Shown: one piece after another, positions 43,397-53,472 of the stretch | Numbering within the stretch: position 1 is the first letter of the stretch | Layout of the letters: each line of letters opens with the position of its first letter | The notes under the pieces: generated by a model | Told to the model about the DNA's origin: nothing | What the model saw: the letters and a program-made list of their open reading frames with translations, nothing else | Database searches by the model: none | Translations under genes and position numbers: made by a program | Source: Methyloversatilis universalis FAM5 | GTDB taxonomy: Bacteria; Pseudomonadota; Gammaproteobacteria; Burkholderiales; Rhodocyclaceae | Assembly (NCBI RefSeq): GCF_000214035.2 | Contig: NZ_AFHG01000052.1 | Location: 434,001-498,000 of the forward strand | Direction of reading: 5' to 3' | DNA: 64,000 nucleotides

Positions 43397-46300
43397 ATGA
43401 GCGCCTGGTCGCTGCCGATCAGCCGGCCGGTCGCCACCACGCTGCTCACCGCGGCGATCGCGCTGGCCGGCGCCATTGCTTTCCGTTTCCTGCCGGTGGC
43501 GGCGCTGCCGCAGGTCGATTTTCCGACCATTTCGGTCAGTGCCGCGCTGCCCGGTGCCAGCCCGGAAGTGATGGCGGCCACCGTGGCCACGCCGCTCGAG
43601 CGCACGCTGGGGCGCATCGCCGGCGTCACGGAAATGACGTCCAGCAGTTCGCAGGGCAATACCCGGGTCACGCTGCAGTTCGAGCTCGACCGCGATGTCG
43701 AGGGCGCGGCGCGCGACGTGCAGGCCGCGATCAACGCCGCCCGCGCCAGTCTGCCGACCAGCCTGCCGTCCAACCCGACCTATCGCAAGGTGAATCCGGC
43801 GGATGCGCCCATCATGATTCTGGCGATCACGTCGGATACGGTGCCCATCCCGCGGCTGTACGACATCGCGTCGACCGTGCTGGCGCAGAAGATGTCGCAG
43901 ATTCCGGGCGTCGGCGAGGTGACCGTCGGCGGCGGCGCGCTGCCGGCCATCCGGGTGCAGGTCAATCCGGAGGCGCTGCAGCAGCACGGGCTCACGCTGG
44001 CCGACGTGCGCAACCGCATCGTGCAGTCCAACGTGAACCGGCCCAAGGGCTTCGTCGAACAGGACGGCCGCTACTGGCAGATCGAAGCCAACGACCAGGC
44101 GCGGCGCGCGGCCGACTACGTGCCGCTCATCCTGAACCACACCTCGGGCGGGGTGCTGCGGCTGGGCGACGTGGCCACGGTGAGCGAATCGGTGCAGGAC
44201 GTGCGCAATCTGGGCCTCACCAACGGCAAGCCCACGGTGCTGCTGGTGGTGACCAAGCGGCCGGGCAGCAACGTGATCGAAACCGTGGAACAGGTGCGGG
44301 CGCTGCTGCCCGAACTGTCGGCCAGCCTGCCGGCTGCGGCCCGCATGGAAATCGCGCTGGACAGTTCGGTCACCATACGCAGCGCGCTGCATGAAGTGGA
44401 GATCGCGCTCGCCATTTCGGTGGCGCTGGTCATCCTGGTGGTGTTCCTGTTCCTGCGCAACGCGCGCGCCACGCTGATTCCGGCGGTGGTGGTGCCGGTG
44501 TCGCTGGCCGGCAGTTTCGCGGTCATGTACCTGCTGGGCTTCAGCCTGAACAACCTGTCACTGATGGCGCTCACCATCGCCACCGGCTTCGTGGTCGATG
44601 ACGCGGTGGTGGTGATCGAGAACATCGCCCGCCACATCGAGCGCGGGCTGAAGCCCTTCGAGGCGGCGGTGGCCGGCGTACGCGAGGTCGGCTTCACTGT
44701 GGTATCGATCAGCCTGTCGCTGGTGGCGGTGTTCATTCCCATCCTGCTGATGGGCGGCATCGTCGGTCGGCTGTTCCGCGAGTTCGCGCTCACGCTGTCG
44801 GTGGCGGTGCTGGTGTCCATGGTGGTGTCGCTGACCGCCGCGCCGATGCTGGCGGCCCGCCTGCTCAGGCATCAGCCGGTCGAGCAGGAGGCGCGCTGGC
44901 AGCGGCTGCTGGCGCGCGTGTTCGACGACATCCAGCTCGCCTACGCGCACAGCCTGGACTGGGCGCTGCGCCACACACGCATCGTGATGCTCATCTTCCT
45001 CGGCGCCATCGCGCTGAACGTGTGGCTGTTCGTCATCGTGCCCAAGGGCTTCTTCCCGAATCAGGACACCGGTCGCCTGTTCGGCAGCCTGCGCGCCGAC
45101 CAGAGCACGTCTTTCCAGGCGATGACCAAGAAGATGGCGCAGGCGGTGGAGGTGATCCGCGCCGATCCGGCGGTGGACAACGTGAGCGCCTTCACCGGCG
45201 GCGGTCGCGGCGGTGGCGCCAACAACGCAAGCTTCTTCGTGAATCTGAAGCCGCTGGCCGAACGCGGCGTGCCGGCGGACAAGGTGATCGGCCGGCTGCG
45301 CGGCAAGCTGTCGCGCATCGAAGGCGTGCAGCTCTTCCTGGTGGCGGCGCAGGACCTGCGGGTGGGCGGCATGCGTTCGTCCTCGCAGTATCAGTTCACG
45401 CTGACCGCCGACAGTCTGCGCGCACTGCGCGAATGGGCGCCGAAGGTGCGGAACGCGATGAGCGACCTGCCGCAGCTGGTCGACGTCGGCACCGATCAGG
45501 AAGACCGCGCCGCGCAGACCCGGCTGGTGTACGACCGCGACACGCTGGCGCGGCTGGGCCTGACGCCGGGTACGGTGAACCAGGCGCTGTACGACGCCTT
45601 CGGCCAGCGGCAGATCAGCACGCTGTACGAACCGCTGAACCAGTACAAGGTGGTGCTGGAGGTCGATCCGGCGCGCGCGCAGGACCTGTCGGCGCTCAAC
45701 TCGATCCGGGTGGCGACCTCAGAAGGCGGCCTGTCGCCGCTGGCCAGCTTCTCCCGGGTGGAGGAGGGCGTGATGCCGCTGTCCATCGCCCATCTCGACG
45801 GCATGGTATCGACCACCCTTTCCTTCGGCACCGCCGACGGCGTTACGCTGGCCCAGGCGATGGAGGCAATCCGCGCCGCGATGGTCGACATCGGCGTGCC
45901 GGCCAGCGTCAATGCCGGTTTCCAGGGTTCGGCGCGCGCCTTCCAGCAGTCCTCGTCCAATCAGCCGCTGCTCATCCTGGCCGCCATCATCGCGGTCTAT
46001 CTGGTGCTGGGCATCCTGTACGAAAGCCTCATCCACCCGCTGACCATCCTGTCCACGCTGCCTTCGGCCGGCATCGGCGCCATCCTCGCGCTGATGGCGT
46101 TCAACATCGAGTTCGGCCTGATTGCCGTGATCGGTCTGCTGCTGCTGATCGGCATCGTGAAGAAGAACGCCATCATGATGATCGACTTCGCGCTGGAGGC
46201 CGAACGCAAGCGCGGACTGGCGCCGCGCGAGGCGATACGCGAAGCCTGCCTGCTGCGCCTGCGGCCCATCCTGATGACCACGCTGGCCGCCATGGTGGGT

Positions 46301-46504
46301 GCGCTGCCGCTGGCGATCGGCTTTGGCGAGGGCTCGGAACTGCGCCAGCCGCTGGGCATCGCGGTCGTGGGCGGCCTGATGGTGAGCCAGTTGCTCACGC
46401 TGTACACCACGCCGGTCACCTATCTGTACCTCGAACGTTTCAGCCGCTTCTGCGGCCGCATCCTGTCGCGCGCGCAGCGCGCTCCGGTCTCGTCCGCCTC
46501 ATGA
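43397..46504 (+). CDS. mdtC: RND efflux pump subunit (MdtC type)
   Basis: 1035 residues. Start [20 protein letters not shown], Asp401/Asp402 in [13 protein letters not shown], and [16 protein letters not shown] near the C-terminus. Closely similar to MdtB over its length, as expected of the two heterotrimer subunits. AGGAGG at 43383-43388 is the ribosome binding site, provided by the repeat cassette upstream. The stop overlaps the ATG of the outer membrane factor gene (ATGA, 46501-46504). Confidence 0.94.
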   Translation: MSAWSLPISRPVATTLLTAAIALAGAIAFRFLPVAALPQVDFPTISVSAALPGASPEVMAATVATPLERTLGRIAGVTEMTSSSSQGNTRVTLQFELDRDVEGAARDVQAAINAARASLPTSLPSNPTYRKVNPADAPIMILAITSDTVPIPRLYDIASTVLAQKMSQIPGVGEVTVGGGALPAIRVQVNPEALQQHGLTLADVRNRIVQSNVNRPKGFVEQDGRYWQIEANDQARRAADYVPLILNHTSGGVLRLGDVATVSESVQDVRNLGLTNGKPTVLLVVTKRPGSNVIETVEQVRALLPELSASLPAAARMEIALDSSVTIRSALHEVEIALAISVALVILVVFLFLRNARATLIPAVVVPVSLAGSFAVMYLLGFSLNNLSLMALTIATGFVVDDAVVVIENIARHIERGLKPFEAAVAGVREVGFTVVSISLSLVAVFIPILLMGGIVGRLFREFALTLSVAVLVSMVVSLTAAPMLAARLLRHQPVEQEARWQRLLARVFDDIQLAYAHSLDWALRHTRIVMLIFLGAIALNVWLFVIVPKGFFPNQDTGRLFGSLRADQSTSFQAMTKKMAQAVEVIRADPAVDNVSAFTGGGRGGGANNASFFVNLKPLAERGVPADKVIGRLRGKLSRIEGVQLFLVAAQDLRVGGMRSSSQYQFTLTADSLRALREWAPKVRNAMSDLPQLVDVGTDQEDRAAQTRLVYDRDTLARLGLTPGTVNQALYDAFGQRQISTLYEPLNQYKVVLEVDPARAQDLSALNSIRVATSEGGLSPLASFSRVEEGVMPLSIAHLDGMVSTTLSFGTADGVTLAQAMEAIRAAMVDIGVPASVNAGFQGSARAFQQSSSNQPLLILAAIIAVYLVLGILYESLIHPLTILSTLPSAGIGAILALMAFNIEFGLIAVIGLLLLIGIVKKNAIMMIDFALEAERKRGLAPREAIREACLLRLRPILMTTLAAMVGALPLAIGFGEGSELRQPLGIAVVGGLMVSQLLTLYTTPVTYLYLERFSRFCGRILSRAQRAPVSSAS

Positions 46505-47916
46505 AAAAGAAGACACTGACACCGCTGCTGGCCCCGGTTCTTGCCGCGCTGATTGCCGGCTGCACCACGGTCGGCCCCGACCACCAGCGCCCCGCCTTCG
46601 ACCTGCCCGCCGATTACCGCGCCGCCGACGGCTGGAAGCCGGCCACGCCGGCCGACCACCTGCCGCGCGGCGAGTGGTGGCGTGCTTACGGCGACCCGGT
46701 GCTGGACGATCTGATTGCCCGCACCGACCGCGCCAACCAGACGCTGAAGGCCGCACTCGGCACTTACCGCCAGGCGCGCGCCGCCGCCGCGCAGGCGCGT
46801 GCCGGCTTCCTGCCGGAGGTGGGCCTGTCGGCCACCGCCCAGCGCAGCCGCAGCGCCGCCATCCAGGGCCGCTCGGCCAATCAGTCCAACACCACCCAGC
46901 TCGGGCTGGACGCGAGCTGGGAAGCCGACCTGTGGGGCCGCATCGGCCGTCAGGTCGAGGCAGCGGGCGGCGATCTGGACGCCAGCGCCGCCGATCTGGC
47001 GTCGGTGCGGCTGTCGCTGCACGCCGAACTGGTGCAGAACTACTTCCAGCTGCGGGTGACCGACACCCAGCGCGCGCTGTACGCCCGTACCGTGGCCGCC
47101 TACGAAAAGGCGCTCGAACTGGCGCGCAACCGCATCGCCGCCGGCGTCGCCACCCGCGGCGACGAGGCGAGTGCGCTGGCCCAGCTGCGTGCGGCGCAGG
47201 CGCAGGCGGTCGACCTCGAACTGACGCGCAGCCAGCTCGCCAACGCGATCGCGGTGCTGGTGGGCGAGCCGGCGTCCAGCTTCGCGCTGCCGCCGGCCGA
47301 CGCGCTCGCCGGCGTGCCGGCGGTGCCGGTCGGCCTGCCGTCCGAACTGCTGGAGCGGCGGCCGGACATCGCCGCCGCCGAGCGCCGGGTCGCCGCCGCC
47401 AATGCGCGCATCGGCGTGGCGCAGGCGGCCTGGTTTCCGTCGCTGACGCTGAACGCATCGACCGGCTATGCCGGCAACGCTTTCGCGCAGTGGTTCTCGG
47501 CCTCCAATCTGGTGTGGTCCTTCGGGCTGTCCGCGGCACAGGCGGTGTGGGACGGCGGCCGGCGCGACGCGCAGATCGAGGCCGCCCGCGCCGCGCACGA
47601 GGTGACCGTGGCCGACTACCGGCAGACTGTGCTGATCGCGCTGCAGGAGGTGGAGGACAACCTCACCGCGCTGCGCCTGCTCGATGACGAAGCCGCACTG
47701 CGTGCCCAGGCGCTGGCCGCCGCACGCGACGCCGAGGCGCTGGCGCTGAACCGCTACCGTGCCGGCACCGCCAGCTACACCGAAGTGATCACCGCCCAGA
47801 CCACCGCGCTGGACAACGAACGCACGCTGATGCAGCTGCGCGGCCGGCAGTTCTCGGCCAGCGCGCTGCTGAACAAGGCGGTCGGCGGCGGCTGGGACGG
47901 CCGGCTCAGCCCCTGA
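46501..47916 (+). CDS. Outer membrane efflux lipoprotein of the MdtABC system (NodT family)
   Basis: 471 residues. Lipobox LIAGC gives Cys21 as lipidated residue, followed by the family hallmark [11 protein letters not shown]. Two OEP repeats: [18 protein letters not shown] early, and [21 protein letters not shown] and [13 protein letters not shown] in the second half. Coupled to mdtC by ATGA overlap, so it is the channel of this second pump. E. coli mdtABC lacks its own channel gene and uses TolC; the four-gene form here is common in betaproteobacteria. Confidence 0.93.
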   Translation: MKKKTLTPLLAPVLAALIAGCTTVGPDHQRPAFDLPADYRAADGWKPATPADHLPRGEWWRAYGDPVLDDLIARTDRANQTLKAALGTYRQARAAAAQARAGFLPEVGLSATAQRSRSAAIQGRSANQSNTTQLGLDASWEADLWGRIGRQVEAAGGDLDASAADLASVRLSLHAELVQNYFQLRVTDTQRALYARTVAAYEKALELARNRIAAGVATRGDEASALAQLRAAQAQAVDLELTRSQLANAIAVLVGEPASSFALPPADALAGVPAVPVGLPSELLERRPDIAAAERRVAAANARIGVAQAAWFPSLTLNASTGYAGNAFAQWFSASNLVWSFGLSAAQAVWDGGRRDAQIEAARAAHEVTVADYRQTVLIALQEVEDNLTALRLLDDEAALRAQALAAARDAEALALNRYRAGTASYTEVITAQTTALDNERTLMQLRGRQFSASALLNKAVGGGWDGRLSP

Positions 47917-47983
47917 CCCGGCTTTCCGGCACCGGAACCGGCGCCGTGATGGATTTCGATGTCTTTCGGGTAGCGCGGAGGCA

Positions 47984-47989
47984 TAGAAT
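47984..47989 (+). promoter_or_regulatory. -10-like element before the FecR/LysM gene
   Basis: TAGAAT, 27 bases before the TTG start codon, in the 100-base gap after the efflux operon. The -35 region (around 47961-47966, GTCTTT) is poor. Confidence 0.3.
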
Positions 47990-48016
47990 CCCGGAATTGC
48001 CTTTCGGGAGAAGGTC

Positions 48017-49642
48017 TTGTCTCCAGAGCGGTCCGCCGCGGCTTCGAGCCGTGCTCTTGCCTGCTGTCTGCTGCTCGCCGCGCTGCCGGCCGTGGCGGCC
48101 GATTTCGCCTACGAAATCCGCGCCGGCGACAACCCGTGGAACCTCACCCAGCGCTACCTGAAGGATCTGTCCTACTGGCCGCGCATCCAGCAGTACAACC
48201 GTATCGCCGAGCCACGCCGCCTGCAGCCGGGCGCGCGCCTGCTGATTCCGGAACAGTGGCTGCGACTGCAGACCCGCGAGGTGCGGATCGACGCGGTGCA
48301 TGGCGAGGTGGCGCTGACCGGTGCCGACGGCCAGCACAGGCCGGCGCGCGTCGGCGATCTGCTGACGCCCGGCATGAGGCTGGCGACCGGCGAGGTAGGC
48401 AGCGCCGCGCTGGCCTTTGCCGACGGCAGCCGCGTTCAGCTGCGGCCGCGCAGCGAACTGGGCGTGCAGCAGTCGGCCGACTTTGCCGCCGGCGCCGGCA
48501 GCTGGGTGCGGCTGGAACTGCTGCGCGGTGCGGTCGATAGCCTGGTCGCGCCGCGCAGCGGCCCGGCCGGTCGCTTCGAAATCCAGACCCCGGCCGCGGT
48601 GGCCGCAGTGCGCGGCACCCGTTTCCGGGTGCATGCCGACGGCGATGCCGCGCGCAATGAAACGCTGGAAGGCCGGGTGGCGTTCGGCAACGCCGCCGGC
48701 GAACAGTCGGTGACGGCTGGCCAGGGCTCTTCTGCCCGCACCGGTGTCGCGGCCACGCCGCCACGTGCGCTGCTGCCGCCACCGGCGCTGCCGGCGCTGT
48801 TCGCCGACCGGCTGCCGATCAACCGGCCGTTTCCGCCGCTGGACGGCGCCACTGCCTACCGGGTGCAGATCGCCGGCGATGTGTCCTTCGATACCGTGCT
48901 GATCGATGCCTTCGGCCCCGCGGCCGCGGTGCGGACGGCCGATCTGCCGGATGGCGCGTACCGGGTTCGGGTGCGCGGCGTCGATGGCGACGGCTTCGGC
49001 GGTCTGGATGCGGAGGCGGTGCTGACGGTCGATGCGCGGCCAGAGCCGCCGGTGCTGGTCGAACCGGGGCCGGACGCCCGGGTGAGCGACGCTCAGCCGG
49101 CGCTGCGCTGGAGCCGCGCCCGTGCCGACGAGCGCTGGCGCCTGCAGATCGCATCGGATGCCACCTTCTCCGGCCCGCTGGTCGACCGCGACGACCTGAG
49201 CGAACCGTCCTTCCGGCCGGACGCGCCGCTGCCGCCCGGCACCTGGTTCTGGCGCATCGCCAGCCGCAATCCGGACGAAGGCGTCGGCCCGTTCAGCGAC
49301 GCCCAGTCCTTCCGCCGGCCGCCGCCCGGACCGGCGATGGAAGCCCCGCAGAGCGGCCCCGACGGCCTGACGCTGCGCTGGCGGGATGCCGGCCCCGGCC
49401 TGAGCTACCAGATCCAGATCGCGCGCACGCCGGACTTTGCCGCGCCCGAGGTCGATGCCCGGACCGACAGCCCGTCCTGGCTGATGAAGGATGCGCAGCC
49501 GGGTGTCTGGCACCTGCGGGTGCGCAGCTTCGCGCCCGACGGTTTCGAGGGCGACTGGGCGCCCACCCAGGCGGTGACCGTGCCCGAGCCGGCGCCCGCT
49601 TTCCGCCCGTGGTGGCTGCTGCCGCTGCTGTGGCTGATCTGA
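48017..49642 (+). CDS. LysM-FecR domain envelope protein
   Basis: 541 residues from a TTG start, chosen because GGGAG (48006-48010) stands before it and the signal peptide (to about Ala27, AVA-ADF) begins there. A LysM domain (about 28-80; YEIRAGDNPWNLTQRYLKD) should bind peptidoglycan. A FecR-type domain follows (about 95-235; RLELLRGAVDSLV, FEIQTPAAVAAVRGTRFRV). Residues 270-515 contain fibronectin-like beta repeats (TWFWRIASRN, VWHLRVRSFAPDGFEG). The C-terminus ends in a short hydrophobic run RPWWLLPLLWLI. Such proteins are often paired with CHASE2 signalling proteins, as here 67 bases downstream, suggesting it passes an envelope signal. Ligand unknown. Confidence 0.85.
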   Translation: MSPERSAAASSRALACCLLLAALPAVAADFAYEIRAGDNPWNLTQRYLKDLSYWPRIQQYNRIAEPRRLQPGARLLIPEQWLRLQTREVRIDAVHGEVALTGADGQHRPARVGDLLTPGMRLATGEVGSAALAFADGSRVQLRPRSELGVQQSADFAAGAGSWVRLELLRGAVDSLVAPRSGPAGRFEIQTPAAVAAVRGTRFRVHADGDAARNETLEGRVAFGNAAGEQSVTAGQGSSARTGVAATPPRALLPPPALPALFADRLPINRPFPPLDGATAYRVQIAGDVSFDTVLIDAFGPAAAVRTADLPDGAYRVRVRGVDGDGFGGLDAEAVLTVDARPEPPVLVEPGPDARVSDAQPALRWSRARADERWRLQIASDATFSGPLVDRDDLSEPSFRPDAPLPPGTWFWRIASRNPDEGVGPFSDAQSFRRPPPGPAMEAPQSGPDGLTLRWRDAGPGLSYQIQIARTPDFAAPEVDARTDSPSWLMKDAQPGVWHLRVRSFAPDGFEGDWAPTQAVTVPEPAPAFRPWWLLPLLWLI

Positions 49643-49709
49643 GACCCGCCATGCCGCGCCGACCCATCCTCTCCTCACGCCTGGCCCGGCGCCGGCAGGG
49701 CAGGGTGGC

Positions 49710-52601
49710 ATGAACCGGCGCCGGCAGCTGGTGCGATCGCTGCTGGATGCCTACCGGCTGCCCTGGCTGCTGGCGCTGTGCGTCACGCTGGCGCTGTGGC
49801 TGACCGCACCGCTGTCGGTCGCCCGGCTGGATCTGCTGCTGTACGACCTGCTGAGCGTCGAACTGCTGTCCGAGCCGCCCGCTGGCGGCGCGACCGACAC
49901 CCGCCTGCCAGTCGTGGTGGCGATCGACGACGCCAGCCTGCACGCGCTGGGCCCCTGGCCGTGGCCGCGCAGCCGGCACGCCGAACTGATCGACCGGCTG
50001 TCGCGCGCCGGCGTGGCCGGCATCGGCTACAGCGTGCTGTTCGCCGAGCCGTCGGACGACGCGGCCGGCGACGCCGCGCTGGTCGACGCGGTGCGCCGCG
50101 CCGCCAGCGTGGTGCTGCCGGTCGCCCCGCTGGCGCTGGAAGGCGGTGGCGTCGGGGCGCTCGAGCCCTGGTCCGAACTGGCTGCCGCCGCAGCCCGGCT
50201 TGCCCATGTCGATGTCGAGATTGACGCCGACGGCCTGTCGCGACGGCTTTTCCTGGAGGCCGGCGCCGGCAGCGCGCAGTGGCCGGCGCTGTCCTGGGCG
50301 CTGATCGACGTGTCGCGCAAGTCGCGGCCGCTGGCCGGTCTCGGCGGCCGTCGCGCCGATGACGGCCCGGCCGCCGGCCTGTGGGTGCGTGACCACGAAG
50401 TGCTGGTGCTGCCGGCCGAATCCTGGCCGCCGGCCCAGAAATCGGCGGCCGATCTGCTGGCCGGCCGGGTGGCGCCGCATCTGCTGCGCGGCCGCAGCGT
50501 GCTGGTGGGGGCCACCTACACCGGGGCCGGCGGTACGCTGAATACGCCGCTGTCGGCGCTGGCTGCGCCGATGCCGGCGGTGGAATTTCACGCCCGCGCC
50601 TACGCCGCGCTGCGCAACGACCGTTACGCCACCCAGCTGTCGCCGGTGTGGGCGCTGCCCGCCCCCTTTGCGGTGCTGGCGCTGCTGTGGTGGCGCCGCC
50701 CGCACGCCCGGGTGCGCGACCTGTTCGGCGTGCTGCTGGCGGTAGGGCTGCCGCTGCTGCTCAGCGCCGCGCTGCTATCCGGTCTGCGGGTGTGGCTCGC
50801 GCCGGCCACTGTCACGCTGGGGCTGTCGCTCGGTGCGCTGCTCTGGGGCACGGTGCGTACGCTGGATCTGGCGCAGCGACTGCGGCGCGCGAACGCCCGC
50901 GCCCATGCCACGCTGCACGCGATATCCGACGCGGTGCTGCAGTTCGACCGCAACCTGAACATCCATTACCTGAATGGCAAGGCGGAGGCACTGTGCGCCT
51001 GCCGGCTGGAGCAGGTGCGCGGCGGCGGGCTGGACAGCCTGCCGGCGATCGAGCTCGCGCTGCGTGAAACGCTGCAGTCGCTGCTGCAGCGCTGCCGCGA
51101 CCAGGCCTGCGAACAGGCGGTGTCCGGCCACGTGCAGATGCCGGCCGGCCGTCATGGCCCGGCGCGCGCGCTGCGGCCGGGTGCCAGCCCGCTGTTCGGC
51201 CGGGGCGGGCGGGTCGAGGGCGTGGTGCTGGTGCTGAGCGACGTGTCGGACACCGTGGCCGCCGCCGACAAGCTGGCCCATCAGGCCACGCACGACGCGC
51301 TGACCGGCCTGCCCAACCGGGTGCTGCTGCGTGACCGGCTGCGTCAGGCACTGGCCCAGCGCGATGCCGGCATGGTGGCGGTGCTGTTCGTCGATCTCGA
51401 CCGCTTCAAGCGCATCAACGACAGCCTGGGCCACCAGCAGGGCGACAAGGTGCTGACAACGCTGGCCAGCCGGCTGCGCACCGTATGCCGGGTCGGCGAC
51501 ACGGTGGCGCGCTGGGGCGGCGACGAATTCATGATCATCCTGCAGGGGCTGGCCGACCGCGACGCGGTGGCCCGGGTGGCCACCAAGGTGATGCAGGCGG
51601 TGGGTCAGGTGATCACGCTGGACGATGTCGACTTCCGCTTTTCCTGCAGCATAGGCATCGCCATCGCGCACGAGGACAGCGACGACGCCGACGTGCTGTT
51701 CGCGATGGCCGACACCGCTATGTATCGCAGCAAGTCGCAGTCGGGTGCGGCCATCCATTTCTACGCGCACGACATGAGCGCCGGCACGCGCGACTGGATA
51801 GAGCTGGAAGCCGACCTGCGCAACGGTCTCGACGAAGACCGGTTCGAGGTGCATTACCAGCCGCAGTACGAACTGGCGACCGGCAAGCTGGCCGCGTTCG
51901 AGGCGCTGCTGCGCTTCCGCCGGCACGACGGCCTGCTGCTGTCGCCCGGCGATTTCATCGCGGTGGCGGAAGAGTCCGGCCTGATCGAGGCCATCGGCGA
52001 CTGGGTGCTGCAGGAGGTGACGCTGCAGATCGCCGACTGGTCGCGGCAGGGGCTGGCGCCGGTGCCGGTGGCGGTCAATGTGTCGGCGCGGCAGTGTCTG
52101 GGCCGCTCACTGGCGCGACGGGTCGAACAGGCGCTGCGGCAGTCACATATCGCGCCTTCGCTGCTGCGGCTGGAACTGACCGAAAGCACCGCCATGGGCG
52201 ATGTGGACCACGTGGCGGCGCTGCTGGCCGACATCCGCGCGCTGGGCGTGCATCTGTCGGTCGATGATTTCGGCACCGGCTATTCGTCGCTGTCCTATCT
52301 GAAGCGCTTTCCGATCGACGAACTGAAGGTGGACCGCTCCTTCGTGCGCGATCTGGTCAGCGATCCGGACGACGCGGCCATCGTGCGCGCCACCGTGGCG
52401 CTGGCGCACGGCCTGGGCATGCGGGTGGTGGCCGAAGGCGTGGAGACGGTGGAACAGCTCAACCTGCTGGCCAGCCAGCAGTGCGATCTGGTGCAGGGCT
52501 ATCTGTTTTCCAAGCCGCTGCCGGCCGAAACCGTGGTGGCGGAAGGCCTGCTGATGCCTGCTGAGGTGCCGACGCGAAACCTGCGGCTCATCCGCTCCTG
52601 A
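49710..52601 (+). CDS. CHASE2-PAS-GGDEF-EAL cyclic-di-GMP signalling protein
   Basis: 963 residues. N-terminal membrane helix (about 17-36), a periplasmic CHASE2 domain (about 40-305; VVVAIDDASLHALGPWPWPR), three membrane helices (about 310-390) and a PAS-like domain (about 395-520). GGDEF domain (about 525-690) with intact WGGDEF (602-607). EAL domain (about 700-950) with FEALLRF (Glu731) and the further catalytic motifs NVSARQ, ELTES, DDFGTGYSSLSYL, KVDRSFV and AEGVET. Both synthase and phosphodiesterase sites look functional, so the protein may switch between making and degrading cyclic di-GMP. The neighbouring LysM-FecR protein is a likely partner on the periplasmic side. Confidence 0.93.
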   Translation: MNRRRQLVRSLLDAYRLPWLLALCVTLALWLTAPLSVARLDLLLYDLLSVELLSEPPAGGATDTRLPVVVAIDDASLHALGPWPWPRSRHAELIDRLSRAGVAGIGYSVLFAEPSDDAAGDAALVDAVRRAASVVLPVAPLALEGGGVGALEPWSELAAAAARLAHVDVEIDADGLSRRLFLEAGAGSAQWPALSWALIDVSRKSRPLAGLGGRRADDGPAAGLWVRDHEVLVLPAESWPPAQKSAADLLAGRVAPHLLRGRSVLVGATYTGAGGTLNTPLSALAAPMPAVEFHARAYAALRNDRYATQLSPVWALPAPFAVLALLWWRRPHARVRDLFGVLLAVGLPLLLSAALLSGLRVWLAPATVTLGLSLGALLWGTVRTLDLAQRLRRANARAHATLHAISDAVLQFDRNLNIHYLNGKAEALCACRLEQVRGGGLDSLPAIELALRETLQSLLQRCRDQACEQAVSGHVQMPAGRHGPARALRPGASPLFGRGGRVEGVVLVLSDVSDTVAAADKLAHQATHDALTGLPNRVLLRDRLRQALAQRDAGMVAVLFVDLDRFKRINDSLGHQQGDKVLTTLASRLRTVCRVGDTVARWGGDEFMIILQGLADRDAVARVATKVMQAVGQVITLDDVDFRFSCSIGIAIAHEDSDDADVLFAMADTAMYRSKSQSGAAIHFYAHDMSAGTRDWIELEADLRNGLDEDRFEVHYQPQYELATGKLAAFEALLRFRRHDGLLLSPGDFIAVAEESGLIEAIGDWVLQEVTLQIADWSRQGLAPVPVAVNVSARQCLGRSLARRVEQALRQSHIAPSLLRLELTESTAMGDVDHVAALLADIRALGVHLSVDDFGTGYSSLSYLKRFPIDELKVDRSFVRDLVSDPDDAAIVRATVALAHGLGMRVVAEGVETVEQLNLLASQQCDLVQGYLFSKPLPAETVVAEGLLMPAEVPTRNLRLIRS

Positions 52602-52649
52602 GCGGCCGGCTGTCCAGCCGCTCAGGTTGAGCGATCAGCCGGCCTGATC
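52597..52649. terminator. Bidirectional terminator region between the EAL protein gene and the phasin gene
   Basis: Two inverted repeats fill the convergent gap. CCTGAGCGGC (52597-52606) pairs with GCCGCTCAGG (52617-52626) across the stop codon of the plus-strand gene. GATCAG-CCGGC-CTGATC (52633-52649) includes the phasin stop codon. No long T-run on either strand, so efficiency is uncertain. Confidence 0.45.
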
Positions 52650-53406
52650 AGGCCGACGGCTTCTTGCGTGCAGCCGGTTTGGCGGCGGCTTTCGGGGCGG
52701 CCGGCTTGGCCGCGGTTTTCGCCGCCGGCTTGGCCGCCGCTTTCGGAGCCGTTCTGGTCGCTGCCCGGGCGGCCGGCTTGGCGGCCGGCACGGCTTCGGT
52801 GGCGGCGCGCACCGCTGCAGTGGTGGCCGCGGTGGCTGCGCTGGTGGCGGCGGTCGCCGCCGAGGCAGCGGCATTCGCGGCGGCGGTTGCGGCCGCAGCC
52901 GCGTTCTTTGGGGCCGCGCTGGCGGCGTTGCCGAACTGCTGGAAGGCGGTGCGGGCCACCGAACTGATCTGTTCGAAGGCGCTGCGCGCCTTGTCCATCG
53001 CCTCCTGCATCGAGCCCATGGACTGCTGGCTGTTGATCGGCATGCCGGCCAGCATCTTGCGCAGGCTGTCCATCAGGTCGGTGCCGCCGCTGTTGAGCTG
53101 TTCGCCGACCAGGCGGCCGAATTCCGCCTGCGTCTCGGCGGTGATTTCAGCGATCTGGCGTGCGCAGCCCAGCATCTTTTCGGTGGTGTTGCGTGCCAGC
53201 CGGGCGCGCAGTTCGACCTGAGCCACCGGTTCCCGGGTTTCCGACACCGCGCGGGCGTTGCTGACGCTTTCCTCGAACAGGGCGCGTGCGGTGTCCACCT
53301 GCAGCTGCATGATGCGCTGCGAGTTGTCCATGGACAGCTGGGCCAGACGCATGGCGGCTTCAATGTTCTTCTTCTGAAGCTCTGACATCTGTTCGGTCTT
53401 GTTCAT
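52648..53406 (-). CDS. Phasin with histone-H1-like Lys/Ala/Pro tail (PhaF/PhaM-like)
   Basis: 252 residues. Residues 1-155 form a helical phasin domain (MRLAQLSMDNSQRIMQLQ, FEQISSVARTAFQQFGN), which coats polyhydroxyalkanoate granules. Residues 161-208 are almost pure Ala with Thr/Ser, and 208-252 carry repeated AAKPAAK-type units like histone H1 and Pseudomonas PhaF, which tie granules to the nucleoid. Predicted role: granule binding plus DNA or polyphosphate contact; inferred from the tail. ATG at 53406, with AGGAG nine bases upstream. No PHA synthase gene is in the window, but the acyl-CoA transferase gene lies just upstream on the same strand. Confidence 0.85.
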   Translation of the reverse strand: MNKTEQMSELQKKNIEAAMRLAQLSMDNSQRIMQLQVDTARALFEESVSNARAVSETREPVAQVELRARLARNTTEKMLGCARQIAEITAETQAEFGRLVGEQLNSGGTDLMDSLRKMLAGMPINSQQSMGSMQEAMDKARSAFEQISSVARTAFQQFGNAASAAPKNAAAAATAAANAAASAATAATSAATAATTAAVRAATEAVPAAKPAARAATRTAPKAAAKPAAKTAAKPAAPKAAAKPAARKKPSA

Positions 53407-53472
53407 CGTGCGCAACTCCTCTCTGGGTGGGGAACTGTTCGCCGGTCGACTGCGCCGTCGTGCGCCGCAGCT

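Noticed and set aside
43133-43400. Small proteins of 66-78 residues in the mdtB-mdtC gap
   Set aside because: Frames run through duplicated REP-like DNA on both strands, have no proper start context and give Arg/Pro/Gly-rich sequence.
49600-49642. Possible PEP-CTERM signal at the end of the LysM-FecR protein (VPEPAPA then a hydrophobic run)
   Set aside because: The required basic C-terminal cluster is missing and the hydrophobic run is only about 12 residues, so I do not call it a sorting signal.
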